Part shown: positions 53,605 through 60,947 of the stretch, one piece after another
Position numbering within the stretch: position 1 is the stretch's first letter
Layout: each line of letters begins with the position of its first letter
From: Vibrio gigantis
Lineage (GTDB): Bacteria; Pseudomonadota; Gammaproteobacteria; Enterobacterales; Vibrionaceae
DNA length: 64,000 bases
Reading direction: 5' to 3'
NCBI RefSeq assembly: GCF_024347515.1
Contig: NZ_AP025493.1
Span: forward strand, 124,001 to 188,000
Made by a program: the position numbers and the translations under genes
The notes under the pieces: generated by a model
Database searches by the model: none
What the model was told of the DNA's origin: nothing
The model's input: the letters and a program-made list of their open reading frames with translations, nothing else

Positions 53605-54954
53605 ATGACTGAATTGAACCCAAAAAGTGATTTAAATATAAATAAACTCACTAGCGATTTCCCATTGCTAAAACAACTGATAGCACTTGAAGAGGTGAAT
53701 TGGTTTAACCCAAATATCACCACGCTAGAGCAGGGTTTACCTTATGTGGGTTTGGGCGATAAAGACATTCACGACGCAAGCCTGCGATTACAAAGGTTTG
53801 CGCCTTATCTGGTGAAGGCATTCCCTGAAACTCAAGTAACCAACGGCATTATTGAGTCTGAGCTTATTGATATCCCATCGATGAAATCAGTACTGGAAGA
53901 TCATTGTCAGTTGCCGATTAAAGGTCGCTTGATGATGAAAAAAGACAGCCACTTGCCGATTTCTGGTTCAATCAAAGCGCGTGGTGGCATTTATGAAGTA
54001 CTAACGCATGCCGAAAAGCTTGCGATTGAAGCTGGATTACTGAGCGAGAGCGATGATTACAGCAAGCTGTTAGAGCCTGAATTCCGTGACTTCTTTAAGC
54101 AATACAGTATTGCCGTAGGGTCGACAGGTAACCTTGGTATGTCTATCGGCATCATGAGTGCCAAGCTTGGTTTTACGGTATCGGTTCACATGTCTGCTGA
54201 TGCAAGAGCGTGGAAGAAGAACAAACTGCGTGAGCACGGCGTTAATGTCGTTGAGTACGAACAAGACTACGGTGTCGCGGTAGAACAAGGTCGTAAAGAA
54301 GCAGAGCAAGACCCGCGATGTTTCTTCATTGATGATGAGAACTCTCAAACCTTGTTCCTTGGTTATTCTGTGGCGGGAGAGAGGCTCAAACAACAATTCG
54401 AACAACAACAGATTGTCGTCGACAAAGAGCACCCATTGTTCGTTTACTTGCCATGTGGTGTTGGTGGCGGCCCTGGTGGTGTGGCATTTGGCTTAAAGAT
54501 GGCTTTTGGTGATGGTGTTCACTGTATTTTTGCTGAGCCGACTCATTCTCCTTGCATGTTGCTGGGTGTTCACACTGGCTTGCATGACGAAATCGCAGTT
54601 CAAGATCTTGGTATTGATAACTTGACCGCAGCAGACGGGCTTGCAGTAGGCCGTGCGTCTGGTTTTGTTGGCCGAGCAATGGAACGCTTATTAGATGGTT
54701 ACTACACATTAACAGACGAACGGATGTATCAACTGTTGAGTGAATTGAATCAAGCCGAAGGTATTCAGTTAGAGCCTTCTGCATTGGCTGGTATGCCGGG
54801 TGCTATTCATGTTGAACACAACAGTGAATATCTGGAGAGGTTAGGCATCGCTGAGTCTACGTTAGCGAACGCGACTCATCTTGTTTGGGCAACCGGTGGC
54901 GGTATGGTTCCAGAGCAAGAAATGGCAGAGTATCTGGCTAAGTCTTCGTTGTAA
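53605..54954 (+). CDS. dsdA: D-serine ammonia-lyase (dehydratase)
   Basis: The 449-residue PLP enzyme converts D-serine to pyruvate and ammonia. The PLP lysine Lys124 is in ISGSIKARGGIYE, the phosphate loop is CGVGGGPGGVAFG and the substrate loop is GSTGNLGMSIG; the C-terminal LVWATGGGMVP is typical of DsdA. Length agrees with the E. coli enzyme. GAAGG precedes the ATG. No dsdX permease is nearby; uptake would use another transporter. Confidence 0.94.
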   Translation: MTELNPKSDLNINKLTSDFPLLKQLIALEEVNWFNPNITTLEQGLPYVGLGDKDIHDASLRLQRFAPYLVKAFPETQVTNGIIESELIDIPSMKSVLEDHCQLPIKGRLMMKKDSHLPISGSIKARGGIYEVLTHAEKLAIEAGLLSESDDYSKLLEPEFRDFFKQYSIAVGSTGNLGMSIGIMSAKLGFTVSVHMSADARAWKKNKLREHGVNVVEYEQDYGVAVEQGRKEAEQDPRCFFIDDENSQTLFLGYSVAGERLKQQFEQQQIVVDKEHPLFVYLPCGVGGGPGGVAFGLKMAFGDGVHCIFAEPTHSPCMLLGVHTGLHDEIAVQDLGIDNLTAADGLAVGRASGFVGRAMERLLDGYYTLTDERMYQLLSELNQAEGIQLEPSALAGMPGAIHVEHNSEYLERLGIAESTLANATHLVWATGGGMVPEQEMAEYLAKSSL

Positions 54955-55115
54955 ATCGAATAGGAAAACGGACGCTGGTGGATGATTTACGGGTTTAAAT
55001 GAAACAATAACTTGCGCAGATCGTTACCTTAAACACAGATTTTATAAATTAGACTTCATCGTTGTTATAACTGTCAGTTAGGTTGAGTAGCATTCAACTT
55101 GATAGGGACATAAAG

Positions 55116-55922
55116 ATGCAAGCCGATAAAATGATTCAATCGAATAAAAAAGAAACGTTACAAGCCAATACACCAGAAAAGCTACTACAACGTTTAGATG
55201 CGATTGGAGAGTCTTTAAGAGCCTCAGGTAAGGCGCATGCCTTGTTGGGGCTTGGTTCTGTTGGTATTGAAACGGAGCGACTGGATCAATATTCAGATGT
55301 CGATTTCTTTGCGATAGTGCAGAACGGGCACAAGCAGTATTTCTTAGACAGTTTGCATTGGTTATCTGATATCCACCCAATTGACTATGCGGTAAGGAAT
55401 ACGGTCGACGGCTATAAGGTGCTCTATGCTGACGGTGTTTTCTGCGAGTTTGCGGTATTTGAACCACATGAATTAGCACATATTCCGTTTGCTGAAGGGC
55501 GCATTGTTTGGCAGGAAGCCGACTTTGACACTCAGTGTTGTATTCCACCACAAAAGGCTGCGGTAGAGGCTAATTCCCAAGAGTGGATCCTAGGTGAGGC
55601 GCTCACCAACCTTTACGTGGGCATGTCTCGCTATAACCGAGGTGAAAAGCTATCTGGGAACCGGTTTGTTCAATCTTACGCACTTGATCGTTTGATCGAT
55701 CTTGTGGATCAAACAGAAAGCTCACAACCTGAATTTGTCGATGAGTTTATGTCTGATAGAAGGCTAGAATCGCGCTTCCCTAAGTTTGCTCAGATACTGC
55801 CAACCTTTGCTCAAGGCTACGAACGCACGGCGGAATCGGCTTTGGCACAGCTTGAATTTTTGAATGCTCACTTCAACGTCAACCAAGCTATGCGCTCTAG
55901 AATTATTGATTTATGTAATTAA
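55116..55922 (+). CDS. Nucleotidyltransferase-fold protein
   Basis: The 268-residue soluble protein has a pol-beta-type nucleotidyltransferase signature: GLGSVGIET (Gly-Ser at 47-48) followed by SDVDFF with Asp61 and Asp63. The C-terminal half is helical. It resembles small aminoglycoside-adenylyltransferase-like or KNTase-type proteins but the target is unknown. ATG 55116 has AGGGA 8 bases upstream; the TTG at 55083 does not. No toxin-antitoxin partner is next to it. Confidence 0.7.
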   Translation: MQADKMIQSNKKETLQANTPEKLLQRLDAIGESLRASGKAHALLGLGSVGIETERLDQYSDVDFFAIVQNGHKQYFLDSLHWLSDIHPIDYAVRNTVDGYKVLYADGVFCEFAVFEPHELAHIPFAEGRIVWQEADFDTQCCIPPQKAAVEANSQEWILGEALTNLYVGMSRYNRGEKLSGNRFVQSYALDRLIDLVDQTESSQPEFVDEFMSDRRLESRFPKFAQILPTFAQGYERTAESALAQLEFLNAHFNVNQAMRSRIIDLCN

Positions 55923-56003
55923 TACATTTACTTACGATATGCATCTTCAATGATTTCTGTTTTAAAACGCATCGAAAACTGGTTTCGGTACGTTAGTTTT
56001 ATT

Positions 56004-56051
56004 ACCTACCAATAAAAGGGTTGTCGCTAACTCTTATTATTGGTAGGTTTT
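56004..56051 (+). terminator. Terminator-like hairpin ahead of the trp leader
   Basis: A perfect 12-bp stem, ACCTACCAATAA at 56004-56015 and 56037-56048, encloses a 21-base loop and is followed by TTTAAT. It may end the nucleotidyltransferase transcript. It also places GGTAGG where it would serve as the ribosome-binding site of the leader peptide. Confidence 0.6.
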
Positions 56052-56055
56052 AATA

Positions 56056-56109
56056 ATGAAATTTAATTCCGTTTCAACTTCAATTTTCTTTTGGTGGTGC
56101 TCTATCTAG
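56056..56109 (+). CDS. Trp leader peptide of the trpS attenuator (17 residues)
   Basis: A short ORF reads MKFNSVSTSIFFWWCSI then TAG. Two adjacent Trp codons lie at 56092-56097, right before the first hairpin of the attenuator. GGTAGG lies 8 bases before the ATG. Tandem Trp codons in a tiny ORF are the signature of trp-type leader peptides, where ribosome stalling for lack of charged tRNA-Trp decides whether the terminator forms. Too short for most gene callers. Confidence 0.85.
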   Translation: MKFNSVSTSIFFWWCSI

Positions 56110-56200
56110 AGCAGCACGGAATACTCACATTCTTTAGCTGCTGGAAGGTAGTTAAGAATGTCACCAAGAATGTCGTCTCTTTTTATCTCCAGTAGCTTTT
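56098..56200 (+). promoter_or_regulatory. Transcription attenuator of trpS
   Basis: Four pairing segments are visible. Segment 1 (TGCTCTA, 56098-56104) pairs with segment 2 (TAGAGCA, 56107-56113), overlapping the leader stop. Segment 2 (AGCAGC, 56110-56115) can instead pair with segment 3 (GCTGCT, 56137-56142). Segment 3 (AGCTGCTGGA, 56136-56145) pairs with segment 4 (TCCAGTAGCT, 56188-56197) as a 10-bp terminator stem followed by TTTT. The exclusive 1:2+3:4 and 2:3 folds are the classic attenuation scheme. Prediction: stalling at the Trp codons favours 2:3 and lets trpS be transcribed. Confidence 0.82.
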
Positions 56201-56218
56201 ATTACTTGGAGACACCCC

Positions 56219-57241
56219 ATGAAAACACCGCAAAACACGAACAAACCAGAAATTATTCTGACTGGCGACCGAGCGACAGGCCCTTTACATCTGGGTCACT
56301 ATGTTGGTTCACTTCAGCAGCGCACTTCATTGCAGCATATTCACGACCAAACGATATTGGTTGCTGACATGCAAGGACTTACTGACAACGCTCATAATCC
56401 TGCCAAGGTATCGTCTAACATTCTCAATGTGGTGGCTGATTATCTCGCAGTGGGTATAGACCCAACAAAAACCACAATCTGCCTTCAATCACAATTGCCA
56501 GCACTGGCTGAACTCACCATGTTCTACAGCAACCTTGTGTCTATTGCTCGTTTGGAGCGCAATCCAACCGTTAAAAGTGAGATTCAAAACAAGGGGTTTG
56601 GCCGCTCAATTCCGGCTGGTTTTCTTACTTATCCGATTTCACAAGCGGCTGATATCACAGCCTTTAACGCGACTTTGATTCCTGTGGGTGACGACCAATT
56701 GCCGATGCTAGAACAGACCAACGAGATCGTGAGAAAAGTTAACTCACTCGCGGGCAAGCCAATCTTAAATGAGTGTAAACCCTTGCTAAGCAATGCCTCT
56801 CGCCTTCCAAGTACGGACGGTAAGAACAAGATGTCCAAATCAATGGGCAACGCTATCAACTTAGGTGCGACCGAGAAAGAGATTCGAGCAGCAGTCAAAT
56901 CCATGTATACCGACCCAAATCATCTACGAATCGAAGATCCGGGCCAAGTTGAAGGCAATATCGTATTTACTTATCTCGATGCTTTCCATACTGACGCTCA
57001 CTACGTCAATGAACTAAAAGATCACTACCGCAGAGGCGGATTAGGGGATGGCCAAACTAAGAAGGTATTGGAAGAGTGTCTACAAGAGATTATTCGCCCG
57101 GTTAGAGCACGTAGAGCCGAATTGTTGGATGACAAAGCGCAACTTATCGATATCTTGCGCAAAGGCACGCAAGTATCGAGAGAAAGAACAGAAACAGTGT
57201 TGTTTGATGTTAAAGAACTATTTGGCCTGAACATCTTGTAA
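56219..57241 (+). CDS. trpS: Tryptophanyl-tRNA synthetase
   Basis: The 340-residue class I synthetase charges tRNA-Trp. It has the HIGH motif as HLGH (24-27) and KMSKS at 204-208, plus ADMQGLTD and PVGDDQLPMLEQTNEI around the substrate site. The sequence is of the second type found beside housekeeping TrpS in many gammaproteobacteria; whether another copy exists cannot be seen here. TTGGAG precedes the ATG. It is controlled by the Trp leader-peptide attenuator directly upstream, so it should be induced when charged tRNA-Trp is scarce, for example under indolmycin-like inhibition (inference). Confidence 0.94.
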   Translation: MKTPQNTNKPEIILTGDRATGPLHLGHYVGSLQQRTSLQHIHDQTILVADMQGLTDNAHNPAKVSSNILNVVADYLAVGIDPTKTTICLQSQLPALAELTMFYSNLVSIARLERNPTVKSEIQNKGFGRSIPAGFLTYPISQAADITAFNATLIPVGDDQLPMLEQTNEIVRKVNSLAGKPILNECKPLLSNASRLPSTDGKNKMSKSMGNAINLGATEKEIRAAVKSMYTDPNHLRIEDPGQVEGNIVFTYLDAFHTDAHYVNELKDHYRRGGLGDGQTKKVLEECLQEIIRPVRARRAELLDDKAQLIDILRKGTQVSRERTETVLFDVKELFGLNIL

Positions 57242-57257
57242 GCCTTCCGATTAAATT

Positions 57258-57289
57258 AAAAAGGGAGCCCAGTCTGTGCTCCTTTTATT
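57258..57289 (+). terminator. Rho-independent terminator of trpS
   Basis: AAAAAGGGAGC at 57258-57268 pairs with GCTCCTTTT at 57278-57286, with one bulged G. A T-rich tail follows. Confidence 0.7.
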
Positions 57290-57408
57290 GGTCCAAAGTG
57301 AGAGGTCAAGATGTAAGCTTATCTTGTATTCGCACGTCCAACATTAGAGTATGTGGCTTAGCCTGATTCGGCATTCAGCATGCAATATTCAGTAACGACG
57401 AAACAAGG

Positions 57409-57795
57409 ATGATTAAATTGGAAATCAGTCATTTAGATCATTTGGTATTAACTGTGAGTGATTTACAAGTTACGGTCGACTTTTACCAACGGGTGCTTGG
57501 AATGAAGCCCATCGAATTTGGTGAAGGAAGATTGGCGTTGTCATTCGGGATGCAAAAGATAAATTTACACCTTTCCGGTAGCGAGTTCGAGCCAAAGGCA
57601 AGGCATGTGCGGGTCGGTAGTGCTGACCTCTGCTTTGTTACCACTACACCAATTGTTGAGGTCGTAGAGCATATCCAAGCGCAAGGAGTCGTGATAGAAG
57701 AGGGACCAGTACCGCGAACAGGTGCAAAGGGAAAAATAGTCTCTGTTTATATTCGAGATCCTGATGGCAATCTGATTGAGGTCTCAAATTATTAG
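57409..57795 (+). CDS. VOC (glyoxalase/bleomycin-resistance) family protein
   Basis: The 128-residue protein has two beta-alpha-beta-beta-beta units of the vicinal-oxygen-chelate fold: LDHLVLTVSDLQVTVDFYQRVLGM and RDPDGNLIEVSNY, with metal-ligand-like His and Glu at the usual places. It resembles GLOD5-type proteins of unknown substrate. ATG 57409 has AAGG directly before it, too close; a TTG at 57418 has better spacing to AAGGA and may be the true start. Monocistronic. Confidence 0.83.
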   Translation: MIKLEISHLDHLVLTVSDLQVTVDFYQRVLGMKPIEFGEGRLALSFGMQKINLHLSGSEFEPKARHVRVGSADLCFVTTTPIVEVVEHIQAQGVVIEEGPVPRTGAKGKIVSVYIRDPDGNLIEVSNY

Positions 57796-57932
57796 GCTTA
57801 AGCGCTAAACCCGTACGCTTTTGTTTACTCTTTCAAAACTCGACTTTTCACGTTTACTCCGCTTATCACTGGATGTCATCAGCTAAATAAAATACAATCG
57901 AACAATGTTTTATTAATTCGTGATTTATCATT

Positions 57933-58412
57933 ATGATGAGAAACTTACTCATATTCATCGTTAGCCTGTTCTTCTTAACAGCTTGTTCTTCAACGAGTAA
58001 TCATCAGCTAGACGACAAGACATTGAGCAACGAAGACGCTATGTCGAAAAGCGTAGAGGAAAAGGGTAATCTCGAGACTTCAATGGGTACAAATGCTGAG
58101 ACCAGTGGCGAATCTTCCCATGAACTAACCATTAGCGATGAATCTATAAATGGCCATGACGCAAACTCAAACCTTGATTCAAATAAAGGCACGAGAACTC
58201 ACGCTAATGCAGAGCCAGAATCAGCCGATCCCTCTCAAGTAGCAGCAACAGAAACAATTGAGAATGATGCTAAGAGTAGCGGTGAAAAAGGTATCGGAAG
58301 CTATTTTATCCGCCATAACGAACCGACCAAGACGGTGATTAAATCATTAGAGGGCGTGACAGATGCATTGAACGTCATGACGTTTGGGATATTTGCCACG
58401 GGCCACGGTTGA
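57933..58412 (+). CDS. Lipoprotein with Ser/Glu-rich low-complexity middle
   Basis: The 159-residue product has lipobox FLTAC (Cys18), a Ser/Asn/Glu-rich disordered middle (about 20-115) and a conserved-looking tail (GIGSYFIRHNEPTKTVIKSL...NVMTFGIFATGHG). I do not recognise a family. Start may be either of two adjacent ATG codons. A typical intrinsic terminator follows. Probably an outer-membrane lipoprotein; function unknown. Confidence 0.65.
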   Translation: MMRNLLIFIVSLFFLTACSSTSNHQLDDKTLSNEDAMSKSVEEKGNLETSMGTNAETSGESSHELTISDESINGHDANSNLDSNKGTRTHANAEPESADPSQVAATETIENDAKSSGEKGIGSYFIRHNEPTKTVIKSLEGVTDALNVMTFGIFATGHG

Positions 58413-58456
58413 TCCGTTAACCAAGAAAGCCAAACTAACAGATAGAATGAGACGTG

Positions 58457-58484
58457 AAGGCGAGCCAAATGGTTCGCCTTTTTT
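58457..58484 (+). terminator. Rho-independent terminator, GGCGA-type
   Basis: AAGGCGAGCC at 58457-58466 pairs with GGTTCGCCTT at 58471-58480 (one G-U pair), with a T-run after it. It is one of three near-identical terminators in this part of the window. Confidence 0.9.
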
Positions 58485-58770
58485 ATATCAGAAACTCTAC
58501 TATTAGCTCTGGTTGTAGCGTGTATCCGCTTGTTTATCGGCTTGAGTCAAGGGACAGTCAGCAAAGTATGAATTTGTTCGTTATGGAATGGACTCGCCGT
58601 ATTTACTGTGTGTGACTTGTTATATGCATCAAGGGTTTTAATACTCTTCCCAAAATAAGCCGTGAAATCTAATCTTACAAAGACAAGTACCATATTCACT
58701 TGTGAGCATAGTAAGATGTTTGCTGTTAAGTTCATTTTAGGTTTAGTTATCAATATTCTAGGGAAGAAAT
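58485..58770. other. 286-base upstream region of the carbonic anhydrase gene
   Basis: I see no coding frame with a ribosome-binding site and no structured RNA. It should hold the promoter of the carbonic anhydrase gene. AGGGAAG lies 5 bases before that gene's ATG. Confidence 0.4.
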
Positions 58771-59631
58771 ATGAAGAATAAAAGTGTGTTTTTAAGTGTC
58801 GCGATGGTGATGTTGTCAGCTCATGCAAATGCATCTGACGGAAATCATGAGTCTGTAGCTGACAGTGTTATCGCTGAACAAAGAGCAAACCTATCTGAAA
58901 ACACGCAAGGGAAAGGTTTCGGCCCGCAAGCCCCACGTGATTTGGGTTCTTTACAGGGAACTAACGCTCGTCTTTTTTCCGATGCGCCAGATTCAACAGC
59001 CATGAATTTATGTAATATTCACTTCCATAAAAACGCTGAACACAAAGGTGGTGAGTTTACTCAATACGCTGGTAACGGTGATGGCAAGGGTTTCCAAAGT
59101 GGCTTTAAATACACAGGTAAGTTGAGCACGGCCGAGCTTAAACCATTCGAGCAGAAGATTTGTCCTAGCGACCACGGTTCACTTAATTCCGGTGACACTA
59201 TCGAGGTGCATTACGTTTACTCGACTGCACAAGTTGAACCGGGCGAAACATTGGGTGCTTGTTTTAACGACACGATTACCAACCCGCAACTGCGTGTAGA
59301 AACTCAAGTCTACGTATTAGTGAATGACGACAAAGCACTCGACTTCGAAGCATTAGCCAAGCACTCAAAAGTGAATGGTTTACACCAAGCACCAAACATC
59401 CCACAAGATACTGGCTCAGCGATTCAATACGCAGGCTCTACGACGGGCCCAGGCTACAACGAGCAAGGTTCGCCTTTCCAAGTAACATGGAGCGTACGTC
59501 CACAAGTAGCGAAAGTAAACATCGCGACAGTTGGGAGCTGGTGTGAAGGAAATGACTTTAACGAAGACCACGCCCACGGTGTGAGAAACTTAGTGGTTAA
59601 CCCGGAGTTGTTGTCACCAATAGCGAACTAA
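58771..59631 (+). CDS. Delta-class carbonic anhydrase, periplasmic
   Basis: The 286-residue precursor has a signal peptide (MKNKSVFLSVAMVMLSAHANA). The core shows the delta-class pattern: NLCNIHFHKNAEHKGGEF with the paired zinc-ligand histidines, ETLGACFN, and late GPGYNEQGSPFQVTWSVRP and VGSWCEGNDFNEDHAHGVRNL. Delta carbonic anhydrases were first described in diatoms and related sequences occur in marine bacteria. Reaction: reversible hydration of CO2, here in the periplasm. No alpha- or beta-class motifs. Monocistronic, flanked by terminators. Confidence 0.8.
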   Translation: MKNKSVFLSVAMVMLSAHANASDGNHESVADSVIAEQRANLSENTQGKGFGPQAPRDLGSLQGTNARLFSDAPDSTAMNLCNIHFHKNAEHKGGEFTQYAGNGDGKGFQSGFKYTGKLSTAELKPFEQKICPSDHGSLNSGDTIEVHYVYSTAQVEPGETLGACFNDTITNPQLRVETQVYVLVNDDKALDFEALAKHSKVNGLHQAPNIPQDTGSAIQYAGSTTGPGYNEQGSPFQVTWSVRPQVAKVNIATVGSWCEGNDFNEDHAHGVRNLVVNPELLSPIAN

Positions 59632-59666
59632 TTTTGTTGCGTTGATCCATAGTCAATATTTTCAAA

Positions 59667-59691
59667 GGCGAGCCACTAGGTTCGCCATTTT
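59667..59691 (+). terminator. Rho-independent terminator, GGCGA-type
   Basis: GGCGAGCC at 59667-59674 pairs with GGTTCGCC at 59679-59686 (loop ACTA), followed by ATTTT. Same sequence family as the hairpins at 58457 and 60555. Confidence 0.8.
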
Positions 59692-59790
59692 GGTGTTTTA
59701 GCGAAAATAGTTTCGGTTTAGCTTTAGGGCCATACTTAGCGGGGAAATGACGTGTGTCACTTATTCAAAACATGAGTCGTGTGAATCGTT

Positions 59791-59838
59791 GTTAGCTAAA
59801 AACGCTGTTAGTCAAACACGCTCTTAGACAAAAACGCT
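59791..59838. repeat. Three tandem 16-bp repeats
   Basis: Three head-to-tail units of the form NTTAGNCAAAAACGCT lie at 59791-59806, 59807-59822 and 59823-59838. They are in the spacer before the LysE-type gene, about 70 bases ahead of its start. Role unknown; could be slippage products. Confidence 0.6.
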
Positions 59839-59908
59839 CTTTACCCGAATCGGGGCTCCATGATACGTTCGAAAATTATAATGTTGAATGATATTTGAGG
59901 GACGGCAG

Positions 59909-60535
59909 ATGTCACTAGAAGGCGCAGTTACATTTTTTATTGCCATGTTTATATTTGGTATTACTCCGGGGCCCGGTGTCTTTGCTATTTTATCTCGTGG
60001 GATGGTTCATGGGTGGCGTAAATGCATCACGCTTTCGTTAGGGATGACATGCAGTGATCTCATCTATCTTGTACTTGCCTGCTTTGGTCTAGCGACCGTT
60101 GCCGAGAATTGGTCGTTCGCGTTTGAAGTGATTCGCTACGTTGGTGCCGCTTATTTGATTTACTTAGGCTACAAGATGTTTAAGAGCCTACCTGAAGTGC
60201 AAGGTTCAGCAGAGCTTGCGGCCAAACAAAGTCAGAAATCGGAACTCGCCAGTTTCGCGCAAGGCTTTTTAATTTCAGCATCAAATCCGAAAGTGATTCT
60301 GTTCTATATTTCATTCTTGCCGACGTTCATTGACCTGACGGTTTTACAGTCGCAAGATATCATATTGGTTTCTGTTTTAGCGGCTGTAGCTCTGATGTCT
60401 GGCTTAATGCTAATTGCAATGGGTGCAGGCAGAATGGCAAGCTTACTTAAAACGCCACGTGCACATAAAAGACTTAATCAAAGTGCTGGTGGAATAATGA
60501 TTGCTGCAGGATCATATTTGGCGATAAATCGATAA
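59909..60535 (+). CDS. LysE/RhtB-family amino-acid exporter
   Basis: The 208-residue membrane protein has about six hydrophobic segments, the family start GAVTFFIAMFIFGITPGPGV and the KVILFYISFLPTF segment. LysE/RhtB proteins export amino acids or related metabolites by proton antiport. ATG 59909 has GAGGGA 7 bases upstream; the ATG at 59888 does not. Substrate not identifiable. Ends in a GGCGA-type terminator. Confidence 0.88.
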   Translation: MSLEGAVTFFIAMFIFGITPGPGVFAILSRGMVHGWRKCITLSLGMTCSDLIYLVLACFGLATVAENWSFAFEVIRYVGAAYLIYLGYKMFKSLPEVQGSAELAAKQSQKSELASFAQGFLISASNPKVILFYISFLPTFIDLTVLQSQDIILVSVLAAVALMSGLMLIAMGAGRMASLLKTPRAHKRLNQSAGGIMIAAGSYLAINR

Positions 60536-60554
60536 GCACGACTCTTCATGCAGA

Positions 60555-60582
60555 AAGGCGAACCGAATGGTTCGCCTTTTTT
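60555..60582 (+). terminator. Rho-independent terminator, GGCGA-type
   Basis: AAGGCGAACC at 60555-60564 pairs perfectly with GGTTCGCCTT at 60569-60578, then TTTT. Third member of this terminator family in 2.2 kb. Confidence 0.92.
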
Positions 60583-60816
60583 GTTTTATCGCATCAACTT
60601 ATAAGCGAGAAGGTTAAGCAAACTGTTTACACCAAGCCCTAACATTTCACCAGATATCAACTCTGCGATTCGATACGCGAAATTGACTTTCCATACAAAT
60701 GTATTTATTAAGCGACGGATTTACTTATTAATTAGATTTCCAAATGCAGGTTCCGAGTTGGGTTTGTCTGTGTGTTAAGAATGTGTGATTAATATATGTT
60801 TTTCATATGATTCGGC
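60583..60816. other. Intergenic spacer before a chemoreceptor
   Basis: Between the LysE terminator and the candidate flagellar-type promoter I see no supported gene or structured RNA; the stretch is AT-rich. Confidence 0.4.
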
Positions 60817-60843
60817 TAAAGTTATCGGGATTTTTACAGATAA
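60817..60843 (+). promoter_or_regulatory. Candidate sigma-28 (FliA) promoter for the chemoreceptor
   Basis: TAAAGTTA at 60817-60824, an 11-base spacer and ACAGATAA at 60836-60843 match the flagellar consensus TAAAGTTT-N11-GCCGATAA in 13 of 16 positions. It lies 105 bases before the chemoreceptor ATG, and chemoreceptors are typical sigma-28 targets. Confidence 0.55.
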
Positions 60844-60947
60844 AGGATTAGTGGCGAGCTCTAACACGAGATAAAACGTGCGAGCTTTGGTTTCAGCTAT
60901 TGAAACCTTTAGATAACTTTTAACAAACTTGCGTCGAGACAACCTAA

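Noticed and set aside
52384..54954. Assigning the MFS gene at 51039 as a D-serine permease
   Set aside because: It belongs to the CynX/NimT group, not the DsdX gluconate-permease group, and adjacency to dsdC is weak evidence.
55116..55922. A toxin-antitoxin pair at the nucleotidyltransferase gene
   Set aside because: No HEPN-type or other partner gene lies next to it, and the protein is longer than MntA-type antitoxins.
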